Made by a program: the position numbers and the translations under genes. Source: Dactylellina haptotyla (Eukaryota > Ascomycota > Orbiliomycetes > Orbiliales > Orbiliaceae). Taken from it: a stretch of DNA of 64,000 nucleotides. Below the pieces are notes generated by a model. The model searched no databases and was not told the DNA's origin. It saw only the letters and a list, made by a program, of their open reading frames with translations. This document shows, piece after piece, positions 1 through 13,420 of this stretch (within the stretch, counting starts at the first letter, position 1; each line of letters starts with the position of its first letter). The stretch lies in assembly GCA_031310005.1 (NCBI GenBank), contig CM062383.1, positions 1,674,001 through 1,738,000 on the forward strand, read 5' to 3'.

Positions 1-1734
1 TTTTTATATCTCATTTAAAATTAACACCTAAATTTAAAAAAATTCAAAAAAATAAATTAAAATATAAAAATTATATAAAATATAAATTTAAAAGATCTTT
101 AATGGATTTAATAAAATAATAAATATTTAATTAAATAATCACTACTGTACAGACCATAAGATAATAAATAGATTTCTAAATATAATTTATCTTTTATTAT
201 TTAGATCTATCTTTAGTAAAAAACATAGTATAATCTATAAAAAAATATGAATAATTAAAAAAAGTTTAATTTCAGAGTTAATAATTAATAAAGTTGTCTA
301 TAATTTCTTGATAAATTTGTATTATCTCTTTTTTAGTAAAAATCATATTTATATTTTTATAAGATTTAATTTCCACTTACTTAACTATCTCTTCTTATTT
401 AACCAATTATTTTAATAAATTACTTTTATGGATGATTGTTTTTATATATTTTATTTTTAATAATTTTAATTTTTTATATTTTTTTATAATCCTTATTTAA
501 ATTTTAAATATTTTTTATTATATTAGAATTTATTCTTTTTTTAATTTTTTTAATTCCTTTTTTTTATCCTCTATCTAATAATCTAATCAATTTATTATAA
601 ATCAATTAATAAAAAGATAGGATATAAAAACCTAAGAAACACTTATATAAATTTACCAAATAATCACACTACCCATTTTGAATATAAATGGAATAGCTTA
701 TATTCTTAAATATAATAAAGCAAAAGTATTTATTCCAAACACAAAATTTATAAGAAAGAAAAGTAAGAATATTAGAATTTTCAATCTGATCAACCTAAAT
801 AATATAATATTAATAAAAAATTTATTTCAATTTTTTTTAATATTTATTTACTAACATTATTATTTTTAAAAATATATTGATTATTTGTATTTATAAAAAT
901 ATTTTATAATTTAAATTTTATTTTACTATTTTAATTTAATTACCACATTTTTATATATATATAATTATATAAGTATTTATTCAAAAACAAATTTTATATT
1001 ATAATATAGATTATTATTTTATATAAATTTAATTTTAATATAAAAATTAATAATATATAAGATTAAATTCTTATATAGGAATAATGATAGTATATTATTA
1101 TTTTATATTTAATTACTATTATTTATATAAAATTTTAGATTTTATGGAAAAGTTACTTATATGGAAGCTTATTTTAAAAAAATAATATTATAAATTATAA
1201 GTTTTAATAGTATAAATATTTATATTTTATTTTATACTATATTATTTTAAATTCTATTACATATTTTATATTTATAAATATATATTATTTTTAGTATATT
1301 TACTTATAAAATCTACATATTTATTTAAAATATTATATTGTAATATAATATAAATATTTGTTTATTTATTTTTTAATTTAAATGAGTAATATAAAAACTT
1401 TTAAAAACTTATTTATTTGTATATTTTATTTATATAAATATATAAGAAAAATAAATTTTTAAAAATATTTTATAATATTTATATATATAAAATTATTATT
1501 AAAATTAATAAAGAATTTCTATTTTTATTAATTAATTTAAATATAATTTAATATATTTAGTTATTTTTATTTTATTATTGTTATATATTTTAAATAAATT
1601 ATCTTTAATATTTTATAATTTTATATATATTTTTTATTAAAAAACTTAGGTATCCTAAATAGAGAGAGAGAGTTTTACATATCTAAGTATTACATATTCG
1701 TACCGTTACATTGGGTAGCGTACGAAGTGTAACA
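1..1734 (+). mobile_element. Chromovirus LTR element E0, 3' end only (fossil)
   Basis: This is the 3' part of a Ty3/mdg4-type element; the rest lies upstream of the window. Base 1 onward aligns by eye with about 15445 onward in E1, the tail of pol just after the integrase GPY/F module. The chromodomain-like stretch lies at about 70-200. It ends in a 3' LTR at 1186-1734, preceded by an A-rich polypurine tract at about 1173-1184. The last 60 bases of the LTR keep the family end (GGGTAGCG...GTGTAACA). The copy is broken throughout by very many transitions. The target duplication cannot be checked because the 5' end is outside; the five bases after the element are ATTCC. Confidence 0.85.
1186..1734 (+). 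repeat. 3' LTR of E0
   Basis: It starts TATTATAAATTATAAG, matching the better-preserved family start TGTCACAGACCACGAG except at C/T and G/A positions, and it ends GTGTAACA. The length is about 549 bp. The final 60 bp are much less AT-rich than the rest. Confidence 0.85.
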
Positions 1735-1975
1735 ATTCCTTCATTTATCTAATTTTATATTACAACATATATCTATTATTAGGTAACTAAACTGCACAAT
1801 CACCCGGTTAACTTGTCCGTTTGGAAGAATTGTGGATTGTATTGTCCACTGGCGTATATGTTACCTGCTTACTTGCTTGTTTAGTGTTGTTAAGCGTTGC
1901 TTGCTATAAAAGTATAACCTGCCCTCTTAGTAATGCAGACTTGAACAATACACATCATAATCGTAGCATTATAGA
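1735..1975 (+). repeat. Less-degraded island, probable Copia-type LTR
   Basis: About 240 bp have near-normal base composition, in sharp contrast to both sides. The island holds a TATA box (TATAAAAG at 1905-1912) followed about 10 bp later by a GCCCTC block and a CA-rich tail, a layout common in the short LTRs of fungal Ty1/Copia elements. Directly downstream comes AT-rich DNA that ends in a Copia-type reverse transcriptase pattern (near 3865), which fits this island being that element's 5' LTR. The exact ends are not visible and no second LTR was found. E0 inserted at or near its left edge. Alternatives are a solo LTR of an unrelated family or a short piece of unique host DNA that escaped mutation. 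Confidence 0.5.
1905..1912 (+). promoter_or_regulatory. TATA box of the LTR-like island
   Basis: TATAAAAG lies inside the well-preserved island about 65 bp before its right end, where an LTR transcription start would be expected. It fits the RNA polymerase II promoter of a Copia-type LTR. The site is seen directly; activity is inferred and unlikely now, given the degraded body downstream. Confidence 0.45.
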
Positions 1976-3993
1976 ATGATTTTATTAAAATATATATCTT
2001 TTATTTAATATATATTATTATTTTAAAATTAAAATTAAATAAATATTTAAAAGATAAATTAAAAATTGTAAATTTAAATTTTAAAATTAAAAATAAATAC
2101 TTTATCTATAAAAGATTTAAAATAAATTTTAATTAATATATCTAATAAATAATGTTATAATAAAATTATTAAATTATAAAATATTATTTTTAAAAACAAA
2201 TATTTATTATATAGAAAAAATAAAGTTATATATATATTAAATATAATTCTAAATTTAATTTTTATAAAAAAATTTATTTTTAAAAAATTTAAATTTTATT
2301 AAAAGATGATTAAAACTTTATTCTATATAATAATTTTTTAATAAAAATATATAATATTAATAAAAATAGGTTTATATAAAATTAAAAAAATATTATTAAT
2401 ATTTTTATAAAAATAAAATATTAATTTTATATTATTTTATTAAATAAAAATAATTATTATTAAAAAAAATAATTTAAAATAAAAATATTTTTATTATTAA
2501 TATTTAAAATATTATATTATAGATTAAATTATTTTAATTTTAAAATAATTAAAAAATAATAAAATTTTTAAAAATAAAAATTATATTTTATTAAAAAAAT
2601 TTATATTTATAAATTATATATATATATATAAAATAAATAGTTATATTTAATAAAATCTTATTATATAAAAAATAATTTAGTTATTAAAATGATTTTATAT
2701 AAATATAATAAATTTTTAGTAAATAGTAAATTTAAATAATAAATATAAAATAAAAATTTTAATAAATTAATTATTTTTAAAATAAAGTATATTTTTATAA
2801 TATATAAAAAATAACAATCAAAATAAATATATTATATAATTATAAATAAAATAATAAAACTAAAAATTAATTATTTTATATAAAATATAAATAGTTTTAT
2901 TATATAATAAAATTTAATTTTTAAAATTCTTTAATTAGAGATATAAAAATCTTTATTTATATATAAAATTAAATATTAAATTAAAAATTTTTAATATAAA
3001 AATATATATTATATTATATAAATTTCTAAATAAAAATTATTAATATATAATAATTTTTATTTTTTAAATATACTATTTATATAACTATTTTTAAAAAAAG
3101 ATTAAAATATTAAATTAATATTAAATATAAAAAATATATTAAAAATATATTAGAATTGTTAATTAATATAAAATATAAAATTTTATAAAAAAGTAATTTT
3201 TATAATAAAAATGTTTATTTTATAAAAATATATTTTTAATAAAAAAATTATAATATTCATTTTTATAATTAAAGAAAAATAATAAACTTTTAATTATAAA
3301 AAAATATATCTATATTTAAAGAAAATAAAAATTTTTAAATAAAAGTAAATTTTAATTAAAAAATTTAAAAAATAATATTTTAAATAAGAAGAATTAGTTT
3401 TAAAAATAAAAATTTTATACTTAAATTTAATTATATATTTTAAATAAATAAAAATAATAATATAAAAGGAGATTAAATAAACATTTCTAAATTAAATAAT
3501 AAAAAAATTTAATATTAAAATTGAAAATTTTTTTATTTTTAAATTAAGGAAATATTAGAAATAGTTGTAATAAATATTTAACTATATTTTAAAGAAGAAA
3601 AGAAGATTAAGATTTTTAAAGAGGATTTTTAAAATTTAATTAAAAATATTATATACTAAATTTAATTTAAAAATTAGAAAATCTAAAAGTTTAAAATATA
3701 TATTACAATAATAATTTTAGTAAAGTAATTAGAATTTATTATATAAAAAATAATTTTAAAAATTTTAAATATATTTAAATGAAAAAAATTAATTTTTAAA
3801 AGAAAATAATTTTTTTTTAGAAATAAATTATATATTATTAAAAATAAAAGTAATAAAAATAAAATGGGTATTTAAAAAAAAATAAAAAAAATAAGATTTT
3901 ATTTTATAAAATAAAATTAATTATTAAAAAATATAAATAAAAATATAATATTTATTTTATTAAAATATATACTTTAATAATAAATTTTTATAT
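1976..3993 (+). mobile_element. Copia-like element body, partial (fossil)
   Basis: About 2 kb of very AT-rich DNA lies downstream of the LTR-like island. Near its right end (about 3855-3975) one forward frame keeps the start of a Ty1/Copia reverse transcriptase: a WVFK box at 3865-3876, then spacing consistent with the family's YKARLV-type block. This orients the element + and puts gag, protease and integrase remnants in the preceding 1.9 kb, but I could not read those domains. It stops abruptly at the GC-richer island at 3994. It is broken throughout by many changes and is only about half the usual length of a Copia element. The family assignment rests on one motif region. Confidence 0.55.
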
Positions 3994-4078
3994 AACGTAC
4001 CCCACCGGGAAGAGGACCATATTAGGAAGAGGACCACTTTTCGCACTATAACAGAAAACCCCTTATTCCTTATTATTA
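3994..4078. repeat. GC-richer island with 17-bp-period direct repeat
   Basis: About 85 bp of near-normal composition sit inside AT-rich DNA. GGAAGAGGACCA occurs at 4008-4019 and again at 4025-4036, a 17-bp period. The left edge reads TATA then ACGTACC, which resembles the TA target plus terminal repeat of fungal Fot1/pogo-type DNA transposons, but no inverted partner was found in the window. It may therefore be a transposon end or a short unique piece that escaped mutation. It marks the end of the Copia-like body. Confidence 0.4.
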
Positions 4079-4087
4079 GAACTTTTT

Positions 4088-4283
<196 letters not shown>

Positions 4284-6360
4284 ATTACAATTAAATATAA
4301 TTAATTATTAATGTTGTTAAAGATGTAATAAAATTGATAATATTAGTTTAACTATATAAGTTATTAAACAAAATAAATTTTTAATTTATAAATAATAAAA
4401 ATATTCAATATATTTTATATTATTTTATAAAGTTAAATTAATAATAAAAAATAATTAATTATATAAATATATATTAATAATAAATGGTTATTTTAATAAT
4501 AAAAATATTAATTCAATATATTACAATTATATCATTAGAATTTTTTAAAATTGGATATATTTTAATAAATAATAAATAAATTAATTAATAAATATTTAAA
4601 TATAAATTATATTAATCAATTTTTAATATATAAAATTATAAATTACATATTTTTATATTTTTAATATTATATATACAAATAAATAATTTTAAATTTATTA
4701 AATAAATTTATTAATTATTTTTTAATATTAAAATTTAATATATTATTAATAAAACCTAATTATATAATATAAATAAATAAAAATTGATTATAAAATTAAT
4801 AAAATATTTAAAAATAATAATTTTAATAAACATAAAATTCTAATTTTTTAAATAATTAGGTTATTAAAATTAATAGTAATAATTAAATATATTAAAATAT
4901 GGATGCTATATAAATTAAATATAATATTCAAAAATTTTCTATTCAAAGGGCACTAAATCAAGTATACTTAAATAAATTATTAAACAACACCAAACAAAAC
5001 AATAAAACTACAATCTAACTAACTATAATAATAATTACATAATATAATACAAAATTTATTAAAATACAAAAATTATTATATAAACAAAAAAAAAAAAAAA
5101 AATTATAAATATTATAAATATTATATATAATAAGCAAAAATATTATGGTTAAATCAACTTTATATATAAGAGATATTAGATTTGATAAACCTATTTATAA
5201 ATATTAACCAATTTTTAAACATATTTTAATTTATCCTTGTTAATCCAAATATCATACTCTAAACCCCAATTCTTTTGTTTAGGTATTTTGTAAACAATTT
5301 ATAATCCATTTTAATAATTAAATGATTTTTTAAATAAATAATCTTTTTATTGATAATTATTTTAATTTTTTATTTTTATTCACCATCAATAATAATTATA
5401 TTTATATTAGAATTTTTATTATAACCTATTTTAATAAACAAAACAAATTTTAAATAGATAATTAAAATTACTAAATCTTAATATTAACAAAAAAAATTTA
5501 ATCAAAAAATATTACCTTTACCTAATTTTTAAATAATCTTAAACAATCCATAATATTAAAAACCAAACCTAACTTTATAAATAATTAATAAAATATAGTT
5601 TTTATATTAAAAAAAATATACCTATTTAAAAAAAAAAAATTTAAATTCAATTTTTTTATTATTAATATAATTTTTAATTATTTAAATTATTAATTAAATA
5701 ATATCATTAATATTTTATTAATAAATAAATTTCTATTTAACCAATTAATTAAAATTAGTAAAAAGGAAGTTTTTAAAAAACAACTTAAAAATAATTTTAT
5801 CATTTTTATTAATAATTTTAATAATTATAGTAAAAAAAAAAAATTAATAAACTTTTTATATATAATTTTACTAAAAACATTATTAGTTAATATTATAATT
5901 TAATATGGGAGGTTGGTGATTAAATTAATATAAAAAGTTATAAAAAGTAATTTAAAAAGAGGTATTATATATATTTTATTATAAAATTTATATCTAATTA
6001 TTAAATTTCTTTAGTAGTTTAAGTAATTAATAATATATTCTTTAATAGTTTAAATTTAATTTTTTTAATAAATATTTCTGATATATATATTCAATTTTGT
6101 GATGGTATTGGATATTATAAGCAGTTTTTAGAAAAAACTTTTAAATATCCATATTTAAAATTTACAAGTGGTATTGTTTATAAGAATGATTATTAAAATA
6201 TATATATTAGTTATCTTAATTTTTTTGCTTGAGGTAAAAAAAATTGATAAATAATATAAAAAATCTATTTTTTTTAATAGTTATATTTTTTAAAAAATAT
6301 TTAAAAAAAATTTATTATTAAATTGATGGTATAATGATAATAGTTTGATTTTATAATTAT
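4284..6360. other. Unassigned AT-rich DNA, possible extension of unit A
   Basis: No gene or element end could be recognised in these 2.1 kb. Composition is strand-skewed in blocks: about 4950-5860 keeps C but little G on the + strand, then about 5880-6400 keeps G but little C. There is a 17-base A run at about 5086-5102. The block lies to the left of minus-strand unit A, where the integrase and 3' end of that element would be expected, so it may be the leftward part of unit A copy 1. The sequence does not show this clearly. Confidence 0.4.
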
Positions 6361-8673
6361 TATATATATATATTATTGTGTGATAATTTGTTTTTTAATT
6401 TTAATAAATTATTTTTATTAAATTAACATTTAAATTTAGATAGAGCATTAAATATAATTATATATATATATATTTTTTTATAAATTACAATTAATTTAGG
6501 TTAAAATTGTGATAAATAATTAATTTAATTATGGTGATGTATATTAACTTTGCCAAAAAATATAATTTTAAACTTTTTTAATTAAACCAAGTTTTTAATA
6601 TAAATAAAATAATTTTTAATATTATTTTTATCTAATATTATAATTTTTTTAAACTTTAAATAATTTTAAAGAACTTTAGGTTTGTAAACTAATATTTTAC
6701 TTTAATAATTATAAGTTATTTAAAAGAAGTAAACTAGATTAGTTTTAAAAATTAATAAAAATTAAATTAATAACTTTTTAATAATTATTAATATCTAATT
6801 TTTAAACTAATATATAGCAACTTTATATTTCTATTTGTAATTATTATTTATATAAATATAAAATATTTTTTAAAATTAAAATAAACTATATAATTACCTA
6901 AATTAATCTTAATATTAATAAATATTACTTTCTATTTATTTTTAAAGAATAATAAAAATTATTTTCATACATAACTTTTTTTAATAAATTTTTAATATAA
7001 AGATTTTCAAAATTTAAAAAAACCATCCATTAATATAAAAAAATTAATGTATTATTATGTTATTCTATTATACCAATAAATTATTTAAAATTAAATATAA
7101 TTTAAAATATTAATAATTACCTTAGTATAGCTCTCTAATATAATAAGATTAGATTTATTAATAAATTTACCCAATATTTTAATTAAATAATAAATAATAT
7201 AATATTTATTAGTTTTCAATATAACTCCCAAATTAAATTTTTTTAAATATTTTATCAAATATTTAACATATTAAAAAAATTATAAAAAATATAATATAAT
7301 CATCCATATATATTATGATAAAATAGCATTTTCTAAAATATTTAAATAATTAATTAATAAAAAATTAATTTATTAACTTTTATTAATATTAAATTAAATA
7401 TTTATAACCTGCACCACCAAAAATTATTTATAATATAATATAGTAACAATTTTATATTAATAATTATATTTAATTATATATTGGTAATAAAAACTACCTA
7501 ATTAAAAATAAATAATTATTTACGACCAATTTTTTAAATTAATTTATCTTATAAAAGTAAAAAATATTTATTATTTAAAACTATAACATTTAATAATTTT
7601 ATATTAATAATTAAACAAATCTTATAAATTAATCTAAAACCAAAATATATTATAAATTTATAATATATAAGAAAACTTATTAAAACCAACTAACTATATA
7701 TATTTAAAAATATTATTTTAGTTAAAAATTTTATTAATTTTAATTTTATTTTAATAATTAATATAAATATTTAATTGGATTCAAATTCCTAACAATATCT
7801 AATTTATTATGAAATATCGATTATAGCAAAATAATAATCATTTTAAAATAGTAATTTAATTAAATATAATATTATTATTTTAATTAATATTAATTTATAA
7901 ATATGATAAAATATCTTTAATTAAGATAATAATATTGTTTAATATTAAATATAAATAATTATAAAAATATATTTATTATTAAAAGAATTAAAATTATTAT
8001 AATTAAAGTTGATATTTTTAAAATTAAAAAGTAATTATTAATTTTTTTAATTATTTTAGTTTAATGGGATAAAATTAATATTTTTATAAATAATAAAATA
8101 TTAATATTATAATTAATTATATATTAAAATAATAATTTTTGTAGGAAAATATTGGTTATTATAATATAATTTTAATTAATTTAAAATAAGGTAGTAAAGA
8201 TAGTTACTTTATAGATTAGTATATTATTATTTAATTTAAATAAATAATCTTAAAAAATTAAATATTTTAATTAAATAAATAAAAATATTAATAATCTAAT
8301 AAAATTCTAGAGTAATAGTTGTAATAAATTTAATAAATATTATTTTAATTTTATAATACTTAATAATTAAATTTTAGATAATTTAATTATTATAATAATT
8401 TATAGTTAAAGTTTATTATTTAAAATTAATAATTATATTTTTAATATATAGAATATTAATATTAAACAGTATATTGTAGATTAAATGATTAAAAATTAAA
8501 AATTATTTTTATATATTATATTTAATATTATTTATAGAGATAAAAATAATATATTTAAAAAATATTTTTATTTTATTAGTAAATTTATAAACTTATATAA
8601 ATTTAATTAAAATATTATATTCAATTTTAATTTTAAAAATTTTAATAATAATTTTTTAAAAAAAAATTTATTT
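6361..8673 (-). mobile_element. Unit A copy 1, left part (second LTR-element lineage, fossil)
   Basis: This repeat aligns by eye along its length with 19957-22300 and resumes at 17226 on the other side of E1. On the minus strand a reverse transcriptase YMDD box lies at about 7300. It follows a GYK...Y block about 120 bp upstream and is followed about 50 codons later by an LG box. This order and spacing recall a fungal Ty3/mdg4-type lineage different from the chromoviruses; Copia was considered but fits less well. The copy is broken throughout by many transitions. The true 3' end may lie further left than 6361. E1 inserted into it, so it is older than E1. Confidence 0.6.
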
Positions 8674-8678
8674 ATAAA
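8674..8678 (+). repeat. Target site duplication of E1, left copy (ATAAA)
   Basis: ATAAA directly before the 5' LTR of E1 is repeated at 17221-17225 directly after the 3' LTR. Five bases is usual for Ty3-type integrases. Confidence 0.9.
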
Positions 8679-9188
8679 TGTCACAAACCACGAGTCTTGA
8701 CAGTACAAATACCTGTACTTTGCTTTACACTACACTATTTTAAGTCCTACTGCCACACTTTGTATTTATAGATATATATTATTTTTAGTATATTTATTTA
8801 TAAATTCCACCTACCTGTTCTAGTACTCTTATTATAATATAATATAATCTAATTTGTGGATTTATGGATTTTATATAAAATTATAAAGCTATAGTATAAA
8901 GTTATAGATCTATTATAATAAATATAAAATCTAATATATATATAATATTATTATTAGAATTAATAAAATAGTTTCTATTTTTATCAATTAATTTAAATAT
9001 AATTTAATATATTTAATTATTTTTACTTTATTATTATTATACACTCTAAATAAACTATTTGTAATACCTCATAATTTTATATATATTTTTTATTAAAAAA
9101 CTTAAATATCCTAAATAAAAAAAAAATTTTATATATCTTAATATTATATATTTATATTATTACATTAAATAATATATAAAATATAATA
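8679..9188 (+). repeat. 5' LTR of E1
   Basis: It is 510 bp and begins TGTCACAAACCACGAG. The outer 150 bp are well preserved, while the inner end (about 9100-9188) has lost nearly all G and C. The length matches the E3 and E5 5' LTRs (509 bp each). No primer-binding site could be read downstream because the sequence is too altered. Confidence 0.9.
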
Positions 9189-12100
9189 CTTTAATTAATT
9201 ACTTTTTAATTAAAGAAAAGCATATATATAATAGCAATTTTTAATTTAAAAATTTTATAATTTAAAAATAAAATTATAAATAAAAAGTAATTATTTTTAT
9301 TTATATAATATTTAAATAAATAAATTAAAACCAAATTTTATAAAATTAATTAAATATTTTTATATTTATATAAAAAAAAAAAAATATTACTTTTATTCTT
9401 ATTAATCTTTAAAACTAATTTATTTAAAAGTAAAAATAAAGTTTTAATTATTAATAATAAAATTTATTTTAATATTATTATATAAATATAAGAAAAAATT
9501 ATATATATTTAATAAAATTATTAATAATCCAACTAAAATTATTATCTTAAATAATAATAAATATTTATAAAATTTAAAAATAATTATAAAAATTTTAAAA
9601 AAATTTAAAAAAATGATTATTATAATTTAAATAGCTATTAAAGTTTATAAAATATACAAAATATATTTAAAATAATTAAAAAAATTATATTAATTATTTT
9701 AGGATCTAGTTAAAATTAAACAAGATTTATTTTTATTTTATATTAAATAAAAATAAATTTTATTATAAATCAATTTTTAACTTTAAAAATCTAAAAAATT
9801 TTAATAAAAATTTTAATAATAATAACGAAAAATATCCTAATAATTTTAATAACTTTTCAATAAATTTTACTAATTTACTTCAACCCATTACTTAATATAA
9901 AAAAATAAAAATATTAAATTTTAATAAATTTAATAATTTATTATATAAATTTAATCAATTTACTTAGCAAGCCACCACTATCTTTTATTTTTAATATTAA
10001 TAATTTAGAAATAATAAAAATAAAATTTGTTTTTTTTTTATATTTCTTATTAAAATATATTTTTTATATTTATAATTTTTACCTCATATAATACAAAAAA
10101 AATAAAAAAAATAAAAATAAAATTAATAATAATTATATTATTCAAACTTTTACCAATTATTTATATTTTATTAAAAATTTAAATAATTTTACAAATATTA
10201 AAATAAAATTAAAAAGCTCTTTATATTATTTAAAATTTATAATAAATTAAATTTATTAAAAAATATTTTTAAATTATTAATATTTATACCTTTATAATTG
10301 GATATATAGTAGAATAATTAATCTATTATATTAAAAAGAATTAAAATTTATATAAAAATAAAAATTATTAAAATAATTATATATAATTTAAAAATTTAAT
10401 ATTATATAATTAAAGATTTAATTATAAGATTTAATAATAATTATTTTTAAAAATATAAAGTAAATATTTTTTAAAACTATAATAATTATAATTAATTTTT
10501 AATTTTTAAGGAATTATTTAAATTAACAAAATAATTAATTTAGACTTTATAATAATAATTAAAAAATTAATTATTTTATAATTTGAAAAATCATTTGTAA
10601 TAAATTAAAATTGATTATTTTAGAATTAAAACAATCTTTTATACACTTCTTAAAATAACTATTAAAAACCAAATAACTAATAGTAATAAAATAAAAATAA
10701 TTAAATTTTAAAAAATATTTTTAAACTATTTTTTATAAAATTAGGAAAAACTTAAAATTAAAATTAGTAATTAGGAAATTATTTTTTAAAATTTAATAAA
10801 CTAATATATTATTAATATAATAAGAAAAAACATATCAAGCAAAATTATCCAATAAATCAATATTTAAAAAATGTCAAAATAGCTAATCAAAAGACACTAT
10901 AAAAATAATATAATTATAAAAAAAATTAAAAAAATTATAATAAGTACACAAAAAAATATAAAAATAATTATTAATAATTTAAAAAAAAACCCTAAAAAAA
11001 ATGTTAACTTAATGTTACATTCCACCAAATTAATAAAAAAGATATTTTTAATACTAATTTAGCTATCTTTCAAATCTTAACTATATTAAAAAAAACTTAA
11101 ATTCCTATTTTACTTATCACTTTATTTAAAATATATATTTTTTAAAAATCAAAAATTAAAAATATTTAATAAAAAAACAATGTTAAATTTACTATGGAAA
11201 AATATTATTTTAAATAAAAAAAATCCCTTTTTAAAAAAAGTTATACATTTATAATTTATATAAAATCTTTTTAATAATTTTTAAAAAGAATATAAAATTT
11301 AAAATAAAATTTATTTATAATAGATTTTAAAAATTGTATATTAATACAAATTTAAAATTTATTTATAAAAATTATAAAATTATTTAATACTTTATTAATT
11401 TATTGTATAAAAATTAATTTAGGTAATTTAAATAAATCTTTAATAATTAATAATATATCTATATATTAGAAAAATTAGTATTTAAAATAGCTTACTCTAT
11501 TAAATATTGGACTAATAGGCTATAACTATTCAATATTTTATATAGATAATAATAGAAATTGATATTATTTATAAATTAATATTATAAAATTATATATACA
11601 TATTAATATTAATTTATATAAAATTCTAATATTAATTCTATTAAATTTATATGTTAAAATTATATAAATTAAAATAATTGCTTTAATTACAAATATATAA
11701 AAAAAAATAATAAAAAAGATTTATAACCTTATTAATAAATTATTTATTTTATAATATTATATTATTATGAAATTAAATTAATATATAATTATAAAATATA
11801 TTAATTATACATAAAAAATTATAATATTACCAATATTATATTAAATATTAATACTATAAAATTAAAAAAAAAGAAAGGAAATGCTAATTTTATAAAATTA
11901 AAATTTTATTAATTATTATTTTTATAATAAAAATTTTATATTTATATTAATTATATATAGAATAAATTAATATTATCTTTATAATATATTAAATAAATTT
12001 CTAAATTATATATTTATAAAAATTATTTAAATTATAAATAATAATTTTATTATAAAAAGATTTAAAACTCTATATTTAAAATTATTAATAAAAATATTTT

Positions 12101-12849
12101 AATCTTAATAAATATAATGCTAATCTTTTAAGAATAGGAAAAGTAAAAATATTATAAATAATATAAAATTCAATAATATTAAATAATATAATATTTTAAT
12201 TATTTAACTCTAATTTTTGTTAAGAAAGGATTTAATAGAATTTTAATTAAATTAAAAAATAATATTTTTAAATATTTTATATTATTAATAAAATTTATGC
12301 AAGCTTTTATAAATAATAAAACAGAAATTATATATATTTAAAAATATATTAAAAATATAATTTTTATATAATTTAAAAATATTATATATAATATTATTAC
12401 TTTTAAAAGCCTTTTAAAATGGTTAAATATGAAATTATTACCCTTATTATTAATAAATATTTTAAAATGAACTATTAATATTTTTAATTTTACTAATAAT
12501 AACCTTATTTTAGAATACAATTAATTAAAAGATTATAACTTAATTATAAATTTCCAAAATAAAATAATTAAATTTATTTATTGTAACTATTAATAAAACC
12601 TATATTAAATTTAATAAATAATTTATAAATAATTAAAAAAGTCTATTTACAACTTATAGAATATTTTTAATAAAAATTTACTATTATTTTTATAATAAAT
12701 TTAATATTTTTAAATAAATATAATTTAAAGTTAAAGATACTATTAAAATTATTAAAATAATTTTTAAAAATATATTTTTAAAATTTTTTAAATAAATATT
12801 TAAATAAATTTAAATTTTTAAAAAATTAAAAATAAAAATATATTATTAT

Positions 12850-13420
12850 TATTTAATAAATTTATTTATAAATATTATTATAAAAAAATATTATATTTAA
12901 ATTTTTATTTATTTATATTTATATAAAGGAAGAACTTAAAATATTTAGAGTATATTAAAGAAAATTTATAAAAAGTATATTTATTTTTAAAATTTTTTGT
13001 GGATATTTAATCTTCTTTATTTTTAAAAAATAAAAATTATAAATTTATATTAACTACTAAAGCTTCAACATTATTATAATTAAAAATTATAATAAAGCTT
13101 CAACATTATTATAATTAAATAATAATTTATCCTAAATTAATAAATTTTAAATTAATTAATTAAAACTATTTATTTTATTAAATTTAATATTATAATTATT
13201 TATTATAATTTACAAATTGTCTTAAAAATGTTTAAAAATAGTATTTAAATATTGCTATAACTTATTTAAATATTTAATTATGCCTATAGGATTAATTAAT
13301 ATTCTAGTATTCTTTTAAACTTTTATAAATTATATACTAAAAATTATATTAATAAAATATATTATCTACTTTAATAATATATTAATTTACAGTAAAATCC
13401 TAATATTAATAATATATTAT
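12850..13420 (+). other. Reverse transcriptase remnant of E1
   Basis: In scattered forward frames this stretch keeps the order of a Ty3-type reverse transcriptase: an N-terminal KK-x-N type segment, the MP-x-GL box near 13280, and the position of the catalytic YxDD about 30 codons later. The same block recurs in E3 (about 39.06-39.52 kb) and E5 (about 61.40-61.92 kb), and on the minus strand in E2 (about 28.9-29.5 kb) and N (around 44.3 kb). It is a fossil and not a working enzyme. Confidence 0.65.

Noticed and set aside
5086-5102. A run read as a LINE poly(A) tail
   Set aside because: No LINE body or target duplication is visible nearby, and A runs are expected in DNA of this composition.
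6361-8673. Copia assignment for unit A
   Set aside because: The YMDD-to-LG spacing alone would fit Copia, but the block before YMDD and the residues after LG fit a Ty3-type fungal lineage better. The call stays tentative.
9189-9230. Primer-binding site of E1
   Set aside because: A tRNA-complementary site is expected here, but the bases are too altered to match any tRNA end with confidence.
12338-12520. Minus-strand open frame of 60 codons
   Set aside because: It is a chance frame of Ile, Leu, Lys, Phe and Asn on the antisense strand of E1.
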